Shown here: positions 8,465 to 17,664 of the stretch, piece by piece | Layout: the number at the start of each line of letters is the position of its first letter | Numbering within the stretch: position 1 is the stretch's first letter | Assembly: GCA_020635035.1 (NCBI GenBank) | Contig: JACKAO010000001.1 | Location: forward strand, 1-64,000 | Origin: Calditrichia bacterium | GTDB taxonomy: Bacteria > Calditrichota > Calditrichia > Calditrichales > J004 | DNA: 64,000 bases | Reading direction: 5' to 3' | Program-made: the position numbers and the translations under genes | Notes under the pieces: generated by a model | The model's database searches: none | What the model was told of the DNA's origin: nothing | What the model saw: the letters and a program-made list of their open reading frames with translations, nothing else

Positions 8465-9397
8465 ATGAACAAAAATTCAAAAATATATGTAGCGGGACAT
8501 CGCGGGCTTGTTGGATCAGCAATAGTACGCAAGCTGCAAAATGAAGGCTATACAAATCTGATACTAAAAACACGTGATGAAGTTGATCTTACCCGCCAGG
8601 ATCAGGTTGAAAACTTCTTTATATCAGAAAAGCCGGAATATGTATTTCTCTCAGCGGCAAAAGTTGGCGGGATTCATGCAAATAATACTTATCCTGCCGA
8701 ATTTATTTATCAGAATCTGATGATTCAGAATAATATAATCGAAAATGCGTACCGCAATAACGTTCAGAAGTTATTGTTTTTAGGCAGTTCCTGTATTTAT
8801 CCTAAACATGCACCGCAGCCAATGAAGGAAGAACACCTGTTGAGCGGGTATCTTGAACCAACGAATGAAGCGTATGCTATAGCCAAAATTGCCGGAATGA
8901 AAATGGCGGAGTTCTATCGAAAACAATATAAAGTTAACTATATCTCAGCAATGCCAACGAATCTTTATGGACCCGGTGATAACTATGATCTGCAAAATTC
9001 CCACGTATTGCCGGCGCTAATCCGTAAATTTCATGAAGCGAAAATAAATAAATCAGCTTATGTTGAAGTCTGGGGCAGCGGTAAACCTATGCGTGAATTC
9101 CTGTATGTTGACGACCTGGCTGATGCCTGTTATTTTCTAATGCAGAATTTCAATAACGATGGCTTCGTTAATATCGGCACGGGAACAGATGTAACAATCA
9201 GCGAGTTGGCAATAACCATTAAAAAAATCATTGGTTTTACCGGGGAGTTAAAATTTAATCCGGAAAAACCGGATGGTACCCCGCGTAAACTTCTTGATGT
9301 ATCAAAACTTAATAATCTTGGCTGGATAGCTTCCACTTCTCTCCAGGATGGTATTGCAAAAACATACAGGGCTTTTCTTGAACAGGAAGCAGCTTAG
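8465..9397 (+). CDS. fcl: GDP-L-fucose synthase (GDP-4-keto-6-deoxymannose epimerase/reductase)
   Basis: A 310-residue SDR-family enzyme with YVAGHRGLVGSAIVRKL at the NADP site, SAAKVGGIHANN, LGSSCIYPKHAPQPM carrying the catalytic Ser/Cys pair, and YAIAKIAG supplying the Tyr-x3-Lys. It completes GDP-L-fucose synthesis from the gmd product by 3,5-epimerisation and 4-reduction. It would normally be coupled to gmd, but here about 520 bp of inserted module and AT-rich spacer intervene. A peptidyl-prolyl isomerase follows 48 bp later. Confidence 0.97.
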   Translation: MNKNSKIYVAGHRGLVGSAIVRKLQNEGYTNLILKTRDEVDLTRQDQVENFFISEKPEYVFLSAAKVGGIHANNTYPAEFIYQNLMIQNNIIENAYRNNVQKLLFLGSSCIYPKHAPQPMKEEHLLSGYLEPTNEAYAIAKIAGMKMAEFYRKQYKVNYISAMPTNLYGPGDNYDLQNSHVLPALIRKFHEAKINKSAYVEVWGSGKPMREFLYVDDLADACYFLMQNFNNDGFVNIGTGTDVTISELAITIKKIIGFTGELKFNPEKPDGTPRKLLDVSKLNNLGWIASTSLQDGIAKTYRAFLEQEAA

Positions 9398-9445
9398 GAT
9401 TTAAGAACTAAAAAGAATAAAAATCTATAAAGAAAGGGTAGTTTT

Positions 9446-9970
9446 ATGGCAGAATTAAAAGCAATAATTGAAACCAGTAAAGGTACAATAAATATAAATC
9501 TTTTCGCAGATAAAGCGCCTTACACGGTTGCTAATTTTGTTAATCTGGCACAGCGCGGTTATTATGATGAGCTGGTTTTTCATCGTGTTATCAGCGATTT
9601 TATGATACAGGGTGGTTGCCCAAATGGTGATGGGCGTGGTGGTCCGGGCTATATGTTTAAAGATGAATTCCACAAAGATCTTATTCATGATAAACCGGGC
9701 ATTCTATCTATGGCAAATGCCGGTCCAAATACAAACGGCAGCCAGTTTTTTATTACCCATGTACCGACACCATGGCTGGATGGTAAACATGCTGTTTTTG
9801 GTCAGATTTCCGGATCAGCAGATCAAAAAGTTGTGGATGCTATCGAACAGGGTGATGAAATCAATAAAATATCAATTGAAGGTAATACTGACGCCTTGTT
9901 TGAAAAAACCCGTGATAAAATTGATGAATGGGACGAAGTCCTGGATCAGCGTTTTACACGCCGTAATTAA
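9446..9970 (+). CDS. Cyclophilin-type peptidyl-prolyl cis-trans isomerase
   Basis: A 174-residue single cyclophilin domain with no signal peptide, so probably cytoplasmic. FHRVISDFMIQGG (the catalytic Arg/Phe block), GSQFFI and WLDGKHAVFG are all present. The enzyme catalyses X-Pro bond isomerisation in protein folding. It has a GAAAGGG-type ribosome site. It is probably not functionally tied to the sugar genes upstream. A long stem-loop repeat follows it and probably ends transcription. Confidence 0.95.
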   Translation: MAELKAIIETSKGTININLFADKAPYTVANFVNLAQRGYYDELVFHRVISDFMIQGGCPNGDGRGGPGYMFKDEFHKDLIHDKPGILSMANAGPNTNGSQFFITHVPTPWLDGKHAVFGQISGSADQKVVDAIEQGDEINKISIEGNTDALFEKTRDKIDEWDEVLDQRFTRRN

Positions 9971-10000
9971 ATTTGTTTAATAAAGTTTTTAATATCAAAA

Positions 10001-10080
10001 GGCTGTCTTAAAGATATACATTTTGTCATCCTGAAATTTTTTCCGGATCATTATTAATGAACAAAGCTTTTAAGATAGCC
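10001..10080. repeat. Long inverted repeat (GGCTGTCTTAAA ... TTTAAGATAGCC), terminator-like
   Basis: Arms at 10001-10012 and 10069-10080 pair at 11 of 12 positions. The interior contains a GTCATCCTGA...TCCGGATCA imperfect palindrome of the same family as those near 5575 and 8013. T-rich DNA follows on the plus strand. It lies between the convergent cyclophilin and ATP-grasp genes, so a terminator function is plausible alongside a repeat origin. Confidence 0.6.
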
Positions 10081-10088
10081 GCTTCTTT

Positions 10089-10952
10089 TTATTCCATCCA
10101 CTTCTCAAATGCATCTGCAAATCGTTGTGCGGATTGATCGTCCATATTAAAATAAAGTGATGGTTCGATCAGTTCCAGTTCCATCAGCAGATACTCCCCG
10201 GTATTATCTCTTACAAAATCCACGCGTACATATAATGGTAATGGCTTAATTACGTCCATCACCTTCTTTCCCGCGTCTAAAAGTTTATCTTCCGGCTCAA
10301 CAGATTTAAGCGTACCGCCATGTTCTTCCTGAACACGGAAGTCTGCATTTTTGGGTTTTTTAAGGATGGAGTGACTATATGTTCCGCCAAAATAAAAAAG
10401 CGAAAATTCTCCTTCATCCAAAATACTGTTCATAAAAGGTTGCAGAAGGCTACTGCGTTCAGAAAAAATTTCTTCGAGATGAGACTGCAATTCACCAAGA
10501 TTGTCCTTTGTTAATCTGTAAGTAAAATCAGCATTGGCACTGATACGCGGCTTTATAATCAGTTCGTCTGTTTGCAATTCTGAGAAAGCGGCATCAATTC
10601 TATTGCTGTCAAACGTGTTCATCCAGACTGTCGGTACAATTTTTATCCCTTTCTGTTCCAAATCCTGCAGGTAAATCTTATCAATATTCCATTTTACGAT
10701 TGCCAGGCTGTTCTCCAGTTGCGCGTTTGATTGATCTATTTCTTTCAAAACCTGTAAAAATGATTCTGCATTATTTTGATAATCCCACGTAGAACGAATT
10801 ATAACAACCTGGTAATCATTCCAATCCACTTTTTTTGTCCAGGGGATTTCATGAACCTGCCAGCCTTTTCGCTCTAAGGGTTCAATTAGGAGACTGTCAT
10901 AAACAACAAAATCTTCAGGATTTTCCATGGTTAAAAAAACACATTTTTTCAT
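10089..10952 (-). CDS. ATP-grasp domain protein (RimK/DcsG-like ligase of unknown substrate)
   Basis: A 287-residue protein. The N-terminal third (KCVFLTMENPEDFVVYD ... YQVVIIRSTWDYQ) is the pre-ATP-grasp domain of this subfamily. It is followed by the ATP-grasp core: NIDKIYLQDLEQKGIKIVPTVW, the LIIKPRISANAD lysine strand, and the metal-binding end YLLMELELIEPSLYF. The family uses ATP to make acyl-phosphates and form C-N or related bonds; closest recognised relatives are cycloserine-ligase-like (DcsG) proteins. The substrate cannot be read from sequence. It stands alone on the minus strand, and AT-rich spacer (10953-11140) separates it from the divergent TonB receptor gene. Confidence 0.8.
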   Translation of the reverse strand: MKKCVFLTMENPEDFVVYDSLLIEPLERKGWQVHEIPWTKKVDWNDYQVVIIRSTWDYQNNAESFLQVLKEIDQSNAQLENSLAIVKWNIDKIYLQDLEQKGIKIVPTVWMNTFDSNRIDAAFSELQTDELIIKPRISANADFTYRLTKDNLGELQSHLEEIFSERSSLLQPFMNSILDEGEFSLFYFGGTYSHSILKKPKNADFRVQEEHGGTLKSVEPEDKLLDAGKKVMDVIKPLPLYVRVDFVRDNTGEYLLMELELIEPSLYFNMDDQSAQRFADAFEKWME

Positions 10953-11140
10953 ATTTACACTTCCGGATTATATTTAAAATTAAAAGGCGCTAATTTAATC
11001 AAAGAACAATCAGATTCAATAAACAGTATATTTCGGGCACTCCCAGTAATTATGAAAGACAGGTGCGAACCGATGGGCACAGGCGTTTTGATTATTTTCC
11101 GGGGTGATATTCGGAAAAATTATTTATCAGGAGGTTCGTT

Positions 11141-13435
11141 TTGTATCTGAGATTTGTTTTTTTCATGATTATTTTCTTCAATATTTCTATTAATGCACAA
11201 AACAGTCTGCCAAAAGGCAGCATTAAAGGTATGGTAGTGGATGCCGAGACACAGGCTCCATTAACTGGTGCAAATATTGTAATACTGAATACCCTGATGG
11301 GAGCAGCGACAGACAGTCTGGGAAATTATGTTATTAAAAATGTACCTGCCGGGAGTTACGTTTTACAATTTCATTTTATTGGTTACCAAACCCTGACTAA
11401 GACGGATATCATTGTAAGACCGCAAAGAGTTACTTCTGTTAACTGCGGACTTCCGGAATCCTATCTGGAAGAAAATGCCGTTGTTGTGAGTGCCGGGTAT
11501 TTTGATAAACAACAGCAACAGCCGCTTAGTACCATTAGTTTTTCACGGGAAGAGATTCGTCGTGCTCCGGGATCAGCAGGTGATGTCAGCCGTATTATTA
11601 TGGGGTTACCAAGTATTGCAAAAGTAAACGATCAGAGCAACAGTCTGATAGTACGTGGAGGCAGCCCGGTTGAAAACGCATTCTTTATTGATAATATTGA
11701 AATTCCCAATATCAATCATTTTCCTACTCAGGGTACATCGGGCGGGCCGATAGGCTTAATTAACGTAGATTTTATTGATGATGTCAGTTTCAGTGCCGGT
11801 GGATTTTCCGCAGCCTATGGAGACAGATTATCTTCTGTCATGGATATAAAGTTTCGTGAAGGGAACCGGGAAAGATACGATGCGCAGCTGGACTTTAATT
11901 TTGCCGGATTCGGCGGGGTTTTTGAAGGTCCGTTATTAAATGAAAACAGTTCCTTTATGATTTCTTTGCGTCGCAGTTACCTTGATCTGCTTATTAAAGC
12001 AGCAGACATAGGAACCAGTGTTGCCCCAAGATATGGCGATTACCAGGGGAAGTTTGTATTTGATATATCTCCGCAGCATAAATTAACATTTCTTGGAATA
12101 TTCGGTGATGATCATAATAATCCTGACCGGGAAGCTGCCCTTGAAAATGATATGATTGTTTATGGCAACCAGGATATTTATGAAAACACAGCAGGGATTA
12201 ATTGGCGTGCAATATGGAATAAGAACGGTTACTCAAACACATCTTTTTCCTGGACTGGCTCGTACTTTAAAGAAGATTATTTTGAAACTAACTCATCTAT
12301 TCATCTCATAAAAAACAGGTCAACAGAAAATAGTTTTAAACTGCGTAATATCAATCATATACGGATAAATAAAAACAATGCGATCGAGTTTGGTGCCGAA
12401 GTAAAACAAACATACATAGACTATAACAATTATTTTTCTGAATATACAGATGCAATAGGGGACAGTACATCAGCATTTTTTATTAATGACAGGATAGATG
12501 CACTAAAATATGGCATGTTCCTTAATTATTTATTCAATCCTGTGGAGCGTCTGAGTGCAACTTTGGGGTTGAGAGCAGATTACTTCACTCTTAACAAGAA
12601 TTTTCACCTGGCCCCAAGGCTGGCATTGGCCTACCGCTTAAATCCGGAGATAACACTTAATGCAGCGATTGGTGTCTACTATCAGAATCTGCCTTTAGTT
12701 TTGTTAAGCCAGAACAAAAAGAACAAAGATATTGATGATCCGCGCTCAGTTCATTACATCTTCGGAATTGATTATTTGTTAACTCCCAGCACAAAATTGT
12801 CCATGGAGCTGTATCAGAAAAATTACCAGAACATGCCCCTGGACAGCCAGCAACCCGGATTGTTCCTGCTGGATGAATTATTCTATCGATATGGATTTTT
12901 CTTTAACCATGGTGCATTAAACGATAAAGGATCAGCCAGATCACGCGGGGTTGAGATGATTATACAGAAGAAGCTTGCTGAAGAGTTTTATGGGCTGATA
13001 AGTGCATCCTATTTCCGGAGTGAATACAAGATTGATAACAACTGGACAGACAGAGTTTTTGACAACCGTTTTATTTTCGGTATGGAAGGAGGATACAAAC
13101 CTGGAGATAACTGGGAATTCAGTTTGCGCTGGATCTTTGCCGGCGGTGCACCTTACACACCTTTTAATATCTCACAATCCGAACAGATTAATCGCGCTGT
13201 CCTGGACCAGAACAGGATAAATAAAGCCCGCTATCCGGAATATCACTCTTTAAATGTAAGATTTGACAGGCGTTTTCATTTTGAAAAGAGTAATCTTGTG
13301 GCTTATTTAAGCGTCTGGAATGCCTATAATCGAAAAAACATTGCATCCTATTTCTGGAATGAAAATGAAAATAAAAAAGATGTAATATACCAGTGGAGCA
13401 CGTTACCAATTATAGGCTTAGAATTTGAGTTTTAA
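11141..13435 (+). CDS. TonB-dependent outer-membrane receptor with carboxypeptidase-regulatory-like domain
   Basis: The start is TTG at 11141, chosen because AGGAGG (11129-11134) lies 6 nt before it; the next ATG (11165) lacks such a site. The 764-residue product has a signal peptide ending INAQ. A CarboxypepD_reg-like beta-sandwich follows (about 28-105, GSIKGMVVDAETQAPLTGANIVI). Next comes a plug domain (about 118-230: SAGYFDKQQQQPLSTISF, SNSLIVRGGSPVENAFFIDN, GGFSAAYGDRLSSVMDI) and then a 22-strand-type barrel to the C-terminus (IIGLEFEF). It would import a bulky substrate using TonB energy; the substrate is unknown. No SusD partner is adjacent. The gene ends 7 bp from the convergent EAL-HDOD gene. 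Confidence 0.93.
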   Translation: MYLRFVFFMIIFFNISINAQNSLPKGSIKGMVVDAETQAPLTGANIVILNTLMGAATDSLGNYVIKNVPAGSYVLQFHFIGYQTLTKTDIIVRPQRVTSVNCGLPESYLEENAVVVSAGYFDKQQQQPLSTISFSREEIRRAPGSAGDVSRIIMGLPSIAKVNDQSNSLIVRGGSPVENAFFIDNIEIPNINHFPTQGTSGGPIGLINVDFIDDVSFSAGGFSAAYGDRLSSVMDIKFREGNRERYDAQLDFNFAGFGGVFEGPLLNENSSFMISLRRSYLDLLIKAADIGTSVAPRYGDYQGKFVFDISPQHKLTFLGIFGDDHNNPDREAALENDMIVYGNQDIYENTAGINWRAIWNKNGYSNTSFSWTGSYFKEDYFETNSSIHLIKNRSTENSFKLRNINHIRINKNNAIEFGAEVKQTYIDYNNYFSEYTDAIGDSTSAFFINDRIDALKYGMFLNYLFNPVERLSATLGLRADYFTLNKNFHLAPRLALAYRLNPEITLNAAIGVYYQNLPLVLLSQNKKNKDIDDPRSVHYIFGIDYLLTPSTKLSMELYQKNYQNMPLDSQQPGLFLLDELFYRYGFFFNHGALNDKGSARSRGVEMIIQKKLAEEFYGLISASYFRSEYKIDNNWTDRVFDNRFIFGMEGGYKPGDNWEFSLRWIFAGGAPYTPFNISQSEQINRAVLDQNRINKARYPEYHSLNVRFDRRFHFEKSNLVAYLSVWNAYNRKNIASYFWNENENKKDVIYQWSTLPIIGLEFEF

Positions 13436-13442
13436 TAGTCTG

Positions 13443-14693
13443 TTAACATTCTGCCGTAAAAGAATCGGCAAAATGCACAGAACTGATATGCATTTGGGGA
13501 AGTAACTGCTCATTTATACGGATTGTTTCACAGATGGAGTGTACTTTGCTCCAGGTGCCTTTTTCAAAGGCAAGAACAAGCATAAGGATAAAATAATAAG
13601 GGGTTTCTACACCTGTCAGCGCCATAACAATCTCACGGGAAAGGGGAATCTGGTTTAACAGGTTTTCAAGAGTATCATCAAGAATAGCTTCAATCGATGA
13701 AAATAGTCCGGTGATAAAAAGTTCTGCTGCGTCGTTTGCCAGACCGCTTGCACCAGCCAGCAACTCACAGAAATTTGCCCGGTAAACGGTTTGCCGGATA
13801 AGCTCGTCGGCTTTTTTCTCAGATGTTTTGGACATGATTAAGACTAAAACCCACTTACGCAGATTGTTCTGGCCGATAATTGCCAAGGCTTGCGAAATAC
13901 TGGAAATTGAATAGCGTAAGCCTATTGCTGCAGAATTTATATAACGTAATAATTTATATGTGAGTAATGGATCATGCTTAAATATGATCTCTGCATCTTG
14001 TAAATCAAACTGTTTATTACAGACAGCTCTTAACAATTGTATTGTTGACAGGCATTGTTCATTTGTTGAATGCAGCTTAATTAAATCGGGCTTCTCAAAA
14101 AAGTAACCCTGGAATAGTGAATAACCTTTTTCCAGCGATAGTTCAAACTCATCATTAACTTCCACTTTTTCTGCAAGAAAGATTGTTTTTTTGTTTTGTT
14201 CCTGAATCGGCTTCAGATCAAATTTTGCGGCAGGCGTTAAAGAAAAATCAACCTTTATGATATCGATATACGGTAAAATCGGCTTATGTAATGGATTGTA
14301 AATATAATCATCCAATGCAATCAAATAGCCGTTCTGTTTAAGTCTTTTACAAGCATTTATAACCTTTTCATCCAGATCAATATTTTCCAGAATTTCAATA
14401 ACTACCTGGTCTTTGGGAAGCAGTTTCCAAAAATCATCAAGCAGTAAAAACCTTGTAAAATTAATAAATGCTTTTCTTCCGGATATAATATGGCTGATCG
14501 CTGCATCAAAAAAAGTCAGGTTAATAACCTGCGATGTTGCCTGGTTTCCGTCATAATGGTGAAATGTTTCTTCCAGCCCATCACGAAATAATAATTCGTA
14601 TCCATAGGTTTGTTTTCTTTTGTTAAGAATGGGCTGACGAGCGATACAATTATTTCCGTTTGTGTAGCTTTCTTTTTTTTCAGGCATATTCAT
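13443..14693 (-). CDS. EAL-HDOD (YuxH-type) signalling protein
   Basis: A 416-residue protein. The N-terminal EAL-like half begins IARQPILNKRKQTYGYELLFRDG and keeps VIEILENIDLD, ALDDYIY, IKVDFS and LAEKVE. The C-terminal HDOD half contains FKHDPLLTYKLLRYINSAAIG, ISSISQALAIIGQNNLRKWVLVLIMS and CELLA. The EAL motif positions are altered (AEKVE for AEGVE, DDYIYN for DDFGxG), as is usual in this family, so binding rather than hydrolysis of cyclic-di-GMP is likelier. Its start overlaps the end of the PilZ gene by 14 bp, a coupled pair that both point to cyclic-di-GMP or motility control. Confidence 0.92.
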   Translation of the reverse strand: MNMPEKKESYTNGNNCIARQPILNKRKQTYGYELLFRDGLEETFHHYDGNQATSQVINLTFFDAAISHIISGRKAFINFTRFLLLDDFWKLLPKDQVVIEILENIDLDEKVINACKRLKQNGYLIALDDYIYNPLHKPILPYIDIIKVDFSLTPAAKFDLKPIQEQNKKTIFLAEKVEVNDEFELSLEKGYSLFQGYFFEKPDLIKLHSTNEQCLSTIQLLRAVCNKQFDLQDAEIIFKHDPLLTYKLLRYINSAAIGLRYSISSISQALAIIGQNNLRKWVLVLIMSKTSEKKADELIRQTVYRANFCELLAGASGLANDAAELFITGLFSSIEAILDDTLENLLNQIPLSREIVMALTGVETPYYFILMLVLAFEKGTWSKVHSICETIRINEQLLPQMHISSVHFADSFTAEC

Positions 14694-15054
14694 TCAGGAT
14701 AGTTTCCAAGACGTTTTGTAAATGCGCGGGATTAAATCCTTCATCATCACTGAATTCAATAAATTCAACAAAAGCAAAGTACTGGTCGTTCTTTTGTTTG
14801 CCTGAAATCCAAACCACATTCCCCTTTAAGGATATCTGTTCTCTACCGGGAATGATTAAATCAAGATTCAGTGATAGTCCGCTGTATAATTGTGATTCAG
14901 TTGAAAAACGAATACCCTTAATTGAAATATCATCAATCAAGCCATCGCCTGATAAGCGCTGTGTAACTTTTAGTGGAGATATTTCTGAGAAGAAAACCAT
15001 GGAACCAGGAATTTTAAAGCGGATAATTTTTCTTCGTTCATCATTCGCTAACAT
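14680..15054 (-). CDS. PilZ-domain protein (cyclic-di-GMP receptor candidate)
   Basis: A 124-residue single PilZ domain. The N-terminal R8-x3-R12 and the later DDISIKGIRF ([D/N]xSxxG) form the canonical cyclic-di-GMP binding signature; the barrel strand LKGNVVWISGK follows. Such proteins respond to cyclic-di-GMP and control motility or envelope processes. Translation of the downstream EAL-HDOD gene starts within its last codons. An AAGGAG-like site (GGAGCC on the minus strand) precedes the ATG. Confidence 0.9.
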   Translation of the reverse strand: MLANDERRKIIRFKIPGSMVFFSEISPLKVTQRLSGDGLIDDISIKGIRFSTESQLYSGLSLNLDLIIPGREQISLKGNVVWISGKQKNDQYFAFVEFIEFSDDEGFNPAHLQNVLETILNEYA

Positions 15055-15186
15055 AAAGGCTCCTTAATTTTATTATGAAAGTATAAAATAAAGTTTATTG
15101 GCTTTGATACTCGTCTTCAATATTTTAAAAATAAGCAAATTTGTTTTATTTGATTTTTTATTTATAACGTTTTAAAAAAAACATAA

Positions 15187-15212
15187 AAAATGTTTCCAGT
15201 TGGCAACATTTT
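15187..15212 (-). terminator. Rho-independent terminator for the cimA-LysE operon
   Basis: On the minus strand the arms AAAATGTT and AACATTTT, with an additional GCC/GGA step, form an ~11-bp stem with one mismatch and a 4-nt loop. A T-rich tract follows in the direction of transcription (complement of the A-run at 15170-15190). It is placed correctly, after the end of the exporter gene. Confidence 0.65.
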
Positions 15213-15257
15213 CGGGGTGTTTGATGAGTAAGGATAAGGGTAAAACTAATTATCTTT

Positions 15258-15890
15258 CTATCTTTGTGTACTTGTGGCTATGTTTAATCCAAGAAAAATC
15301 ATAATTGTTGCAGAAAATCTCTTAATCCTTTTTGCGAGAAGTGGCTGTTTCGCTAACCAGTTTCCTAAATTACCGGAAAAATAACTGATACCAGCAAGAA
15401 AGAAGATGCAAAAAAATGCAAATATGCTACCCAGTAAAACAATTTGCAGCGGGATATAACCAAGATCGGTTGATGTAAACTGCGGAAGAAATGCGAGAAA
15501 GAATAATGCTACTTTAGGATTGAAAAGGTTCGACATCAATCCCTGTATAAAGATTTTAAATGAGGTGGGTTGCCCGGTGTGACTGTTACCCGGTAATAAG
15601 GGGGCTTTGTCTCTTAGTCCTTTTATTCCTAGATAGATTAGGTAAAAAGCTCCGGTTATTTTGATCAGAAAAAAAGCGAATGCAGATGTTTGCAGTATTA
15701 CAGATATTCCGAATGCGGCAAACATAGTATGAAAAAATATTCCTGCTGTAATGCCGAGAGCGGAGACAAATCCGGCTTTTCGTCCCCGGGCAATGGATTG
15801 TGTTGTAACATAAATAAGATCGGGACCGGGTGTAACAATCAAAGCCCATGATGCTACAACAAAAATAGAAAACCCATAAAAATCAGTCAT
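15258..15890 (-). CDS. LysE/RhtB-family amino-acid exporter
   Basis: A 210-residue inner-membrane protein with about six hydrophobic segments. The N-terminal VTPGPDLIYVTTQSIARGRKAGFVSALGI is the LysE/RhtB signature, and the SNLFNPKVALFFLAFLPQF stretch is the second conserved block. The family exports amino acids such as threonine, homoserine, leucine or lysine by proton exchange. Its start lies 21 bp after the stop of cimA, so the two are probably cotranscribed; export of a branched-chain amino acid or overflow intermediate is a reasonable guess. Substrate is not determinable from sequence. Confidence 0.92.
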   Translation of the reverse strand: MTDFYGFSIFVVASWALIVTPGPDLIYVTTQSIARGRKAGFVSALGITAGIFFHTMFAAFGISVILQTSAFAFFLIKITGAFYLIYLGIKGLRDKAPLLPGNSHTGQPTSFKIFIQGLMSNLFNPKVALFFLAFLPQFTSTDLGYIPLQIVLLGSIFAFFCIFFLAGISYFSGNLGNWLAKQPLLAKRIKRFSATIMIFLGLNIATSTQR

Positions 15891-15911
15891 GTTTTACCAG
15901 AACAGGTTTTT

Positions 15912-17474
15912 TTATTTTCCATCGGACATGGTTAAAGCATATTCCATGCTATCAGATAAAGCTTTCCAGCTGGCTTCGATTATGTTTTCGTTGGCACCAA
16001 CAGTTGTCCAGTTTTTATCCCCGTCATGAAAGTCAATCAATACCCGTGTAGTAGCTGCCGTTCCCCGCTCGCCATTAAGAATTCGAACCTTATAGTCGGT
16101 AAGTTTTAAAGGCATCAGTTGCGGGAAATCATCACTCAGGGCTTTGCGCAGCGCCATATCCAAAGCGTTTACAGGTCCGTTGCCTTCGGCAGCTGTATGC
16201 TTGATTGTATTACCAATTCTAACTTTAACGGTGGCTTCGGCCAGTAAACCGCGACCTTCACGTTGTTCAACAACAACCATAAAATCAATCAGCTCAAACG
16301 GTGCCTTGTAATTTTCTGAAGAGCGGCGCAGCATTAAATCCACGGATGCTTCAGCAGCTTCAAATGTGAATCCTTCATATTCAAGATTTTTAATTTCAGT
16401 AAGAATACCTTTTGCATTTTGCTGAGAAATATCAATACCGCGCTGTTCAGCCTGATATAAAAGATTGCCTTTCCCTGATAACTCAGAGACAACCATCCGT
16501 TTCTTGTTACCTATCAGCTCCGGATCAATATGCTGATAGCTTTCTTCTGCTTTTAACATAGCTGCAACATGAATCCCGCCTTTATGTGCAAAAGCGCTGT
16601 GACCGACAAATGGCTGATGATCATCCAGCGGCAGGTTGGCGACTTCGGCTACATAATGAGAAATAGATGTCAGTTCTTTGAGCTGTTTGTCATCAACAAC
16701 TTTCAGGCCCATTTTCAGCTGCAGGTTGGGGATAATACTAACTAGATTTGCATTGGCAACACGTTCACCATAACCATTTATAGTACCTTGTACCTGGTTG
16801 CATCCTGCTTCGATTGCGATGAGTGAATTTGCAACGGCGCAGCCGCCGTCGTCATGAGTATGAATACCTAATGGTGTATCTACTGCTTTACGTGCTTCAT
16901 TTACAATTTTAAGTACCTGTGTTGGAAGCGTTCCGCCATTTGTATCACATAGAACAATGGTGTCAGCTCCGCCTTTTGCCGCAGCCTTTATTGTTGCAAG
17001 TGTATAATCCGGATTTGCTTTATAACCATCAAAAAAATGTTCAGCATCATAAATAACTTCTTTACCGATTTTCTTAAAGTAGGCGCAACTCTCTTCAATC
17101 ATTGCCAGATTTTCTTCAAGAGTTGTGTCTAAAACAACGGTAACATGCAAGTCCCAGCTTTTCCCAACCAGAGCAACAACAGGAGTATCAGCATTCACTA
17201 ATGCCTGGATATTGGCATCCACATCACATGTTGTGTTTTTATAACGGGTGCTGCCAAAAGCACTTATTTTTGCAGTTTTTAAATTCAGATCCTTAACCCG
17301 ACGGAAAAAATCAGCATCTTTAGGATTTGATCCCGGCCAGCCGCCTTCAATATAATGGATTCCAAATTCATCCAGTTTCTGAGCAATTTTCAGTTTGTCA
17401 TCACATGAAAGCGAAATACCTTCACGCTGTGTTCCATCACGTAAAGTTGTGTCATATAAATAAACTGCGGACAT
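15912..17474 (-). CDS. cimA: (R)-citramalate synthase
   Basis: A 520-residue protein of the isopropylmalate/citramalate synthase family. The HMGL-like barrel (about 1-275) has LYDTTLRDGTQREGISLS, YIEGGWPGSNPKD, LCDTNGGTLP and GIHTHDDGGCAVANS, with the metal-binding HxH as HTH. The C-terminal regulatory LeuA-dimer domain (about 385-510) is intact. The GWPGSNPKD form and overall length fit the CimA type that condenses pyruvate with acetyl-CoA, giving a threonine-independent route to isoleucine. The regulatory domain suggests feedback inhibition by isoleucine, known for the family. It heads a two-gene operon with the LysE-type exporter. Confidence 0.93.
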   Translation of the reverse strand: MSAVYLYDTTLRDGTQREGISLSCDDKLKIAQKLDEFGIHYIEGGWPGSNPKDADFFRRVKDLNLKTAKISAFGSTRYKNTTCDVDANIQALVNADTPVVALVGKSWDLHVTVVLDTTLEENLAMIEESCAYFKKIGKEVIYDAEHFFDGYKANPDYTLATIKAAAKGGADTIVLCDTNGGTLPTQVLKIVNEARKAVDTPLGIHTHDDGGCAVANSLIAIEAGCNQVQGTINGYGERVANANLVSIIPNLQLKMGLKVVDDKQLKELTSISHYVAEVANLPLDDHQPFVGHSAFAHKGGIHVAAMLKAEESYQHIDPELIGNKKRMVVSELSGKGNLLYQAEQRGIDISQQNAKGILTEIKNLEYEGFTFEAAEASVDLMLRRSSENYKAPFELIDFMVVVEQREGRGLLAEATVKVRIGNTIKHTAAEGNGPVNALDMALRKALSDDFPQLMPLKLTDYKVRILNGERGTAATTRVLIDFHDGDKNWTTVGANENIIEASWKALSDSMEYALTMSDGK

Positions 17475-17664
17475 ATCTACCTCGTTGCTATGGTTAATCG
17501 GCTATGCTATTTGTATATTTTTAAGTGAAAATTCAAATCCGGCGGCTAAAATAAATAAAAGTCTGATAAAAAGCTAAAAAGATTAACCCAAATGTCTGAC
17601 AGATTCATAATTTGAAAAAATATATAAAATTTTTAGATTGCAAAATACTATTCAGGAATTTCTT

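Noticed and set aside
10953..11140. Possible riboswitch-like stem GTGCGAACC...GGGCAC before the TonB receptor
   Set aside because: I searched for cobalamin and TPP core motifs by eye and found none; the stem is short and probably chance.
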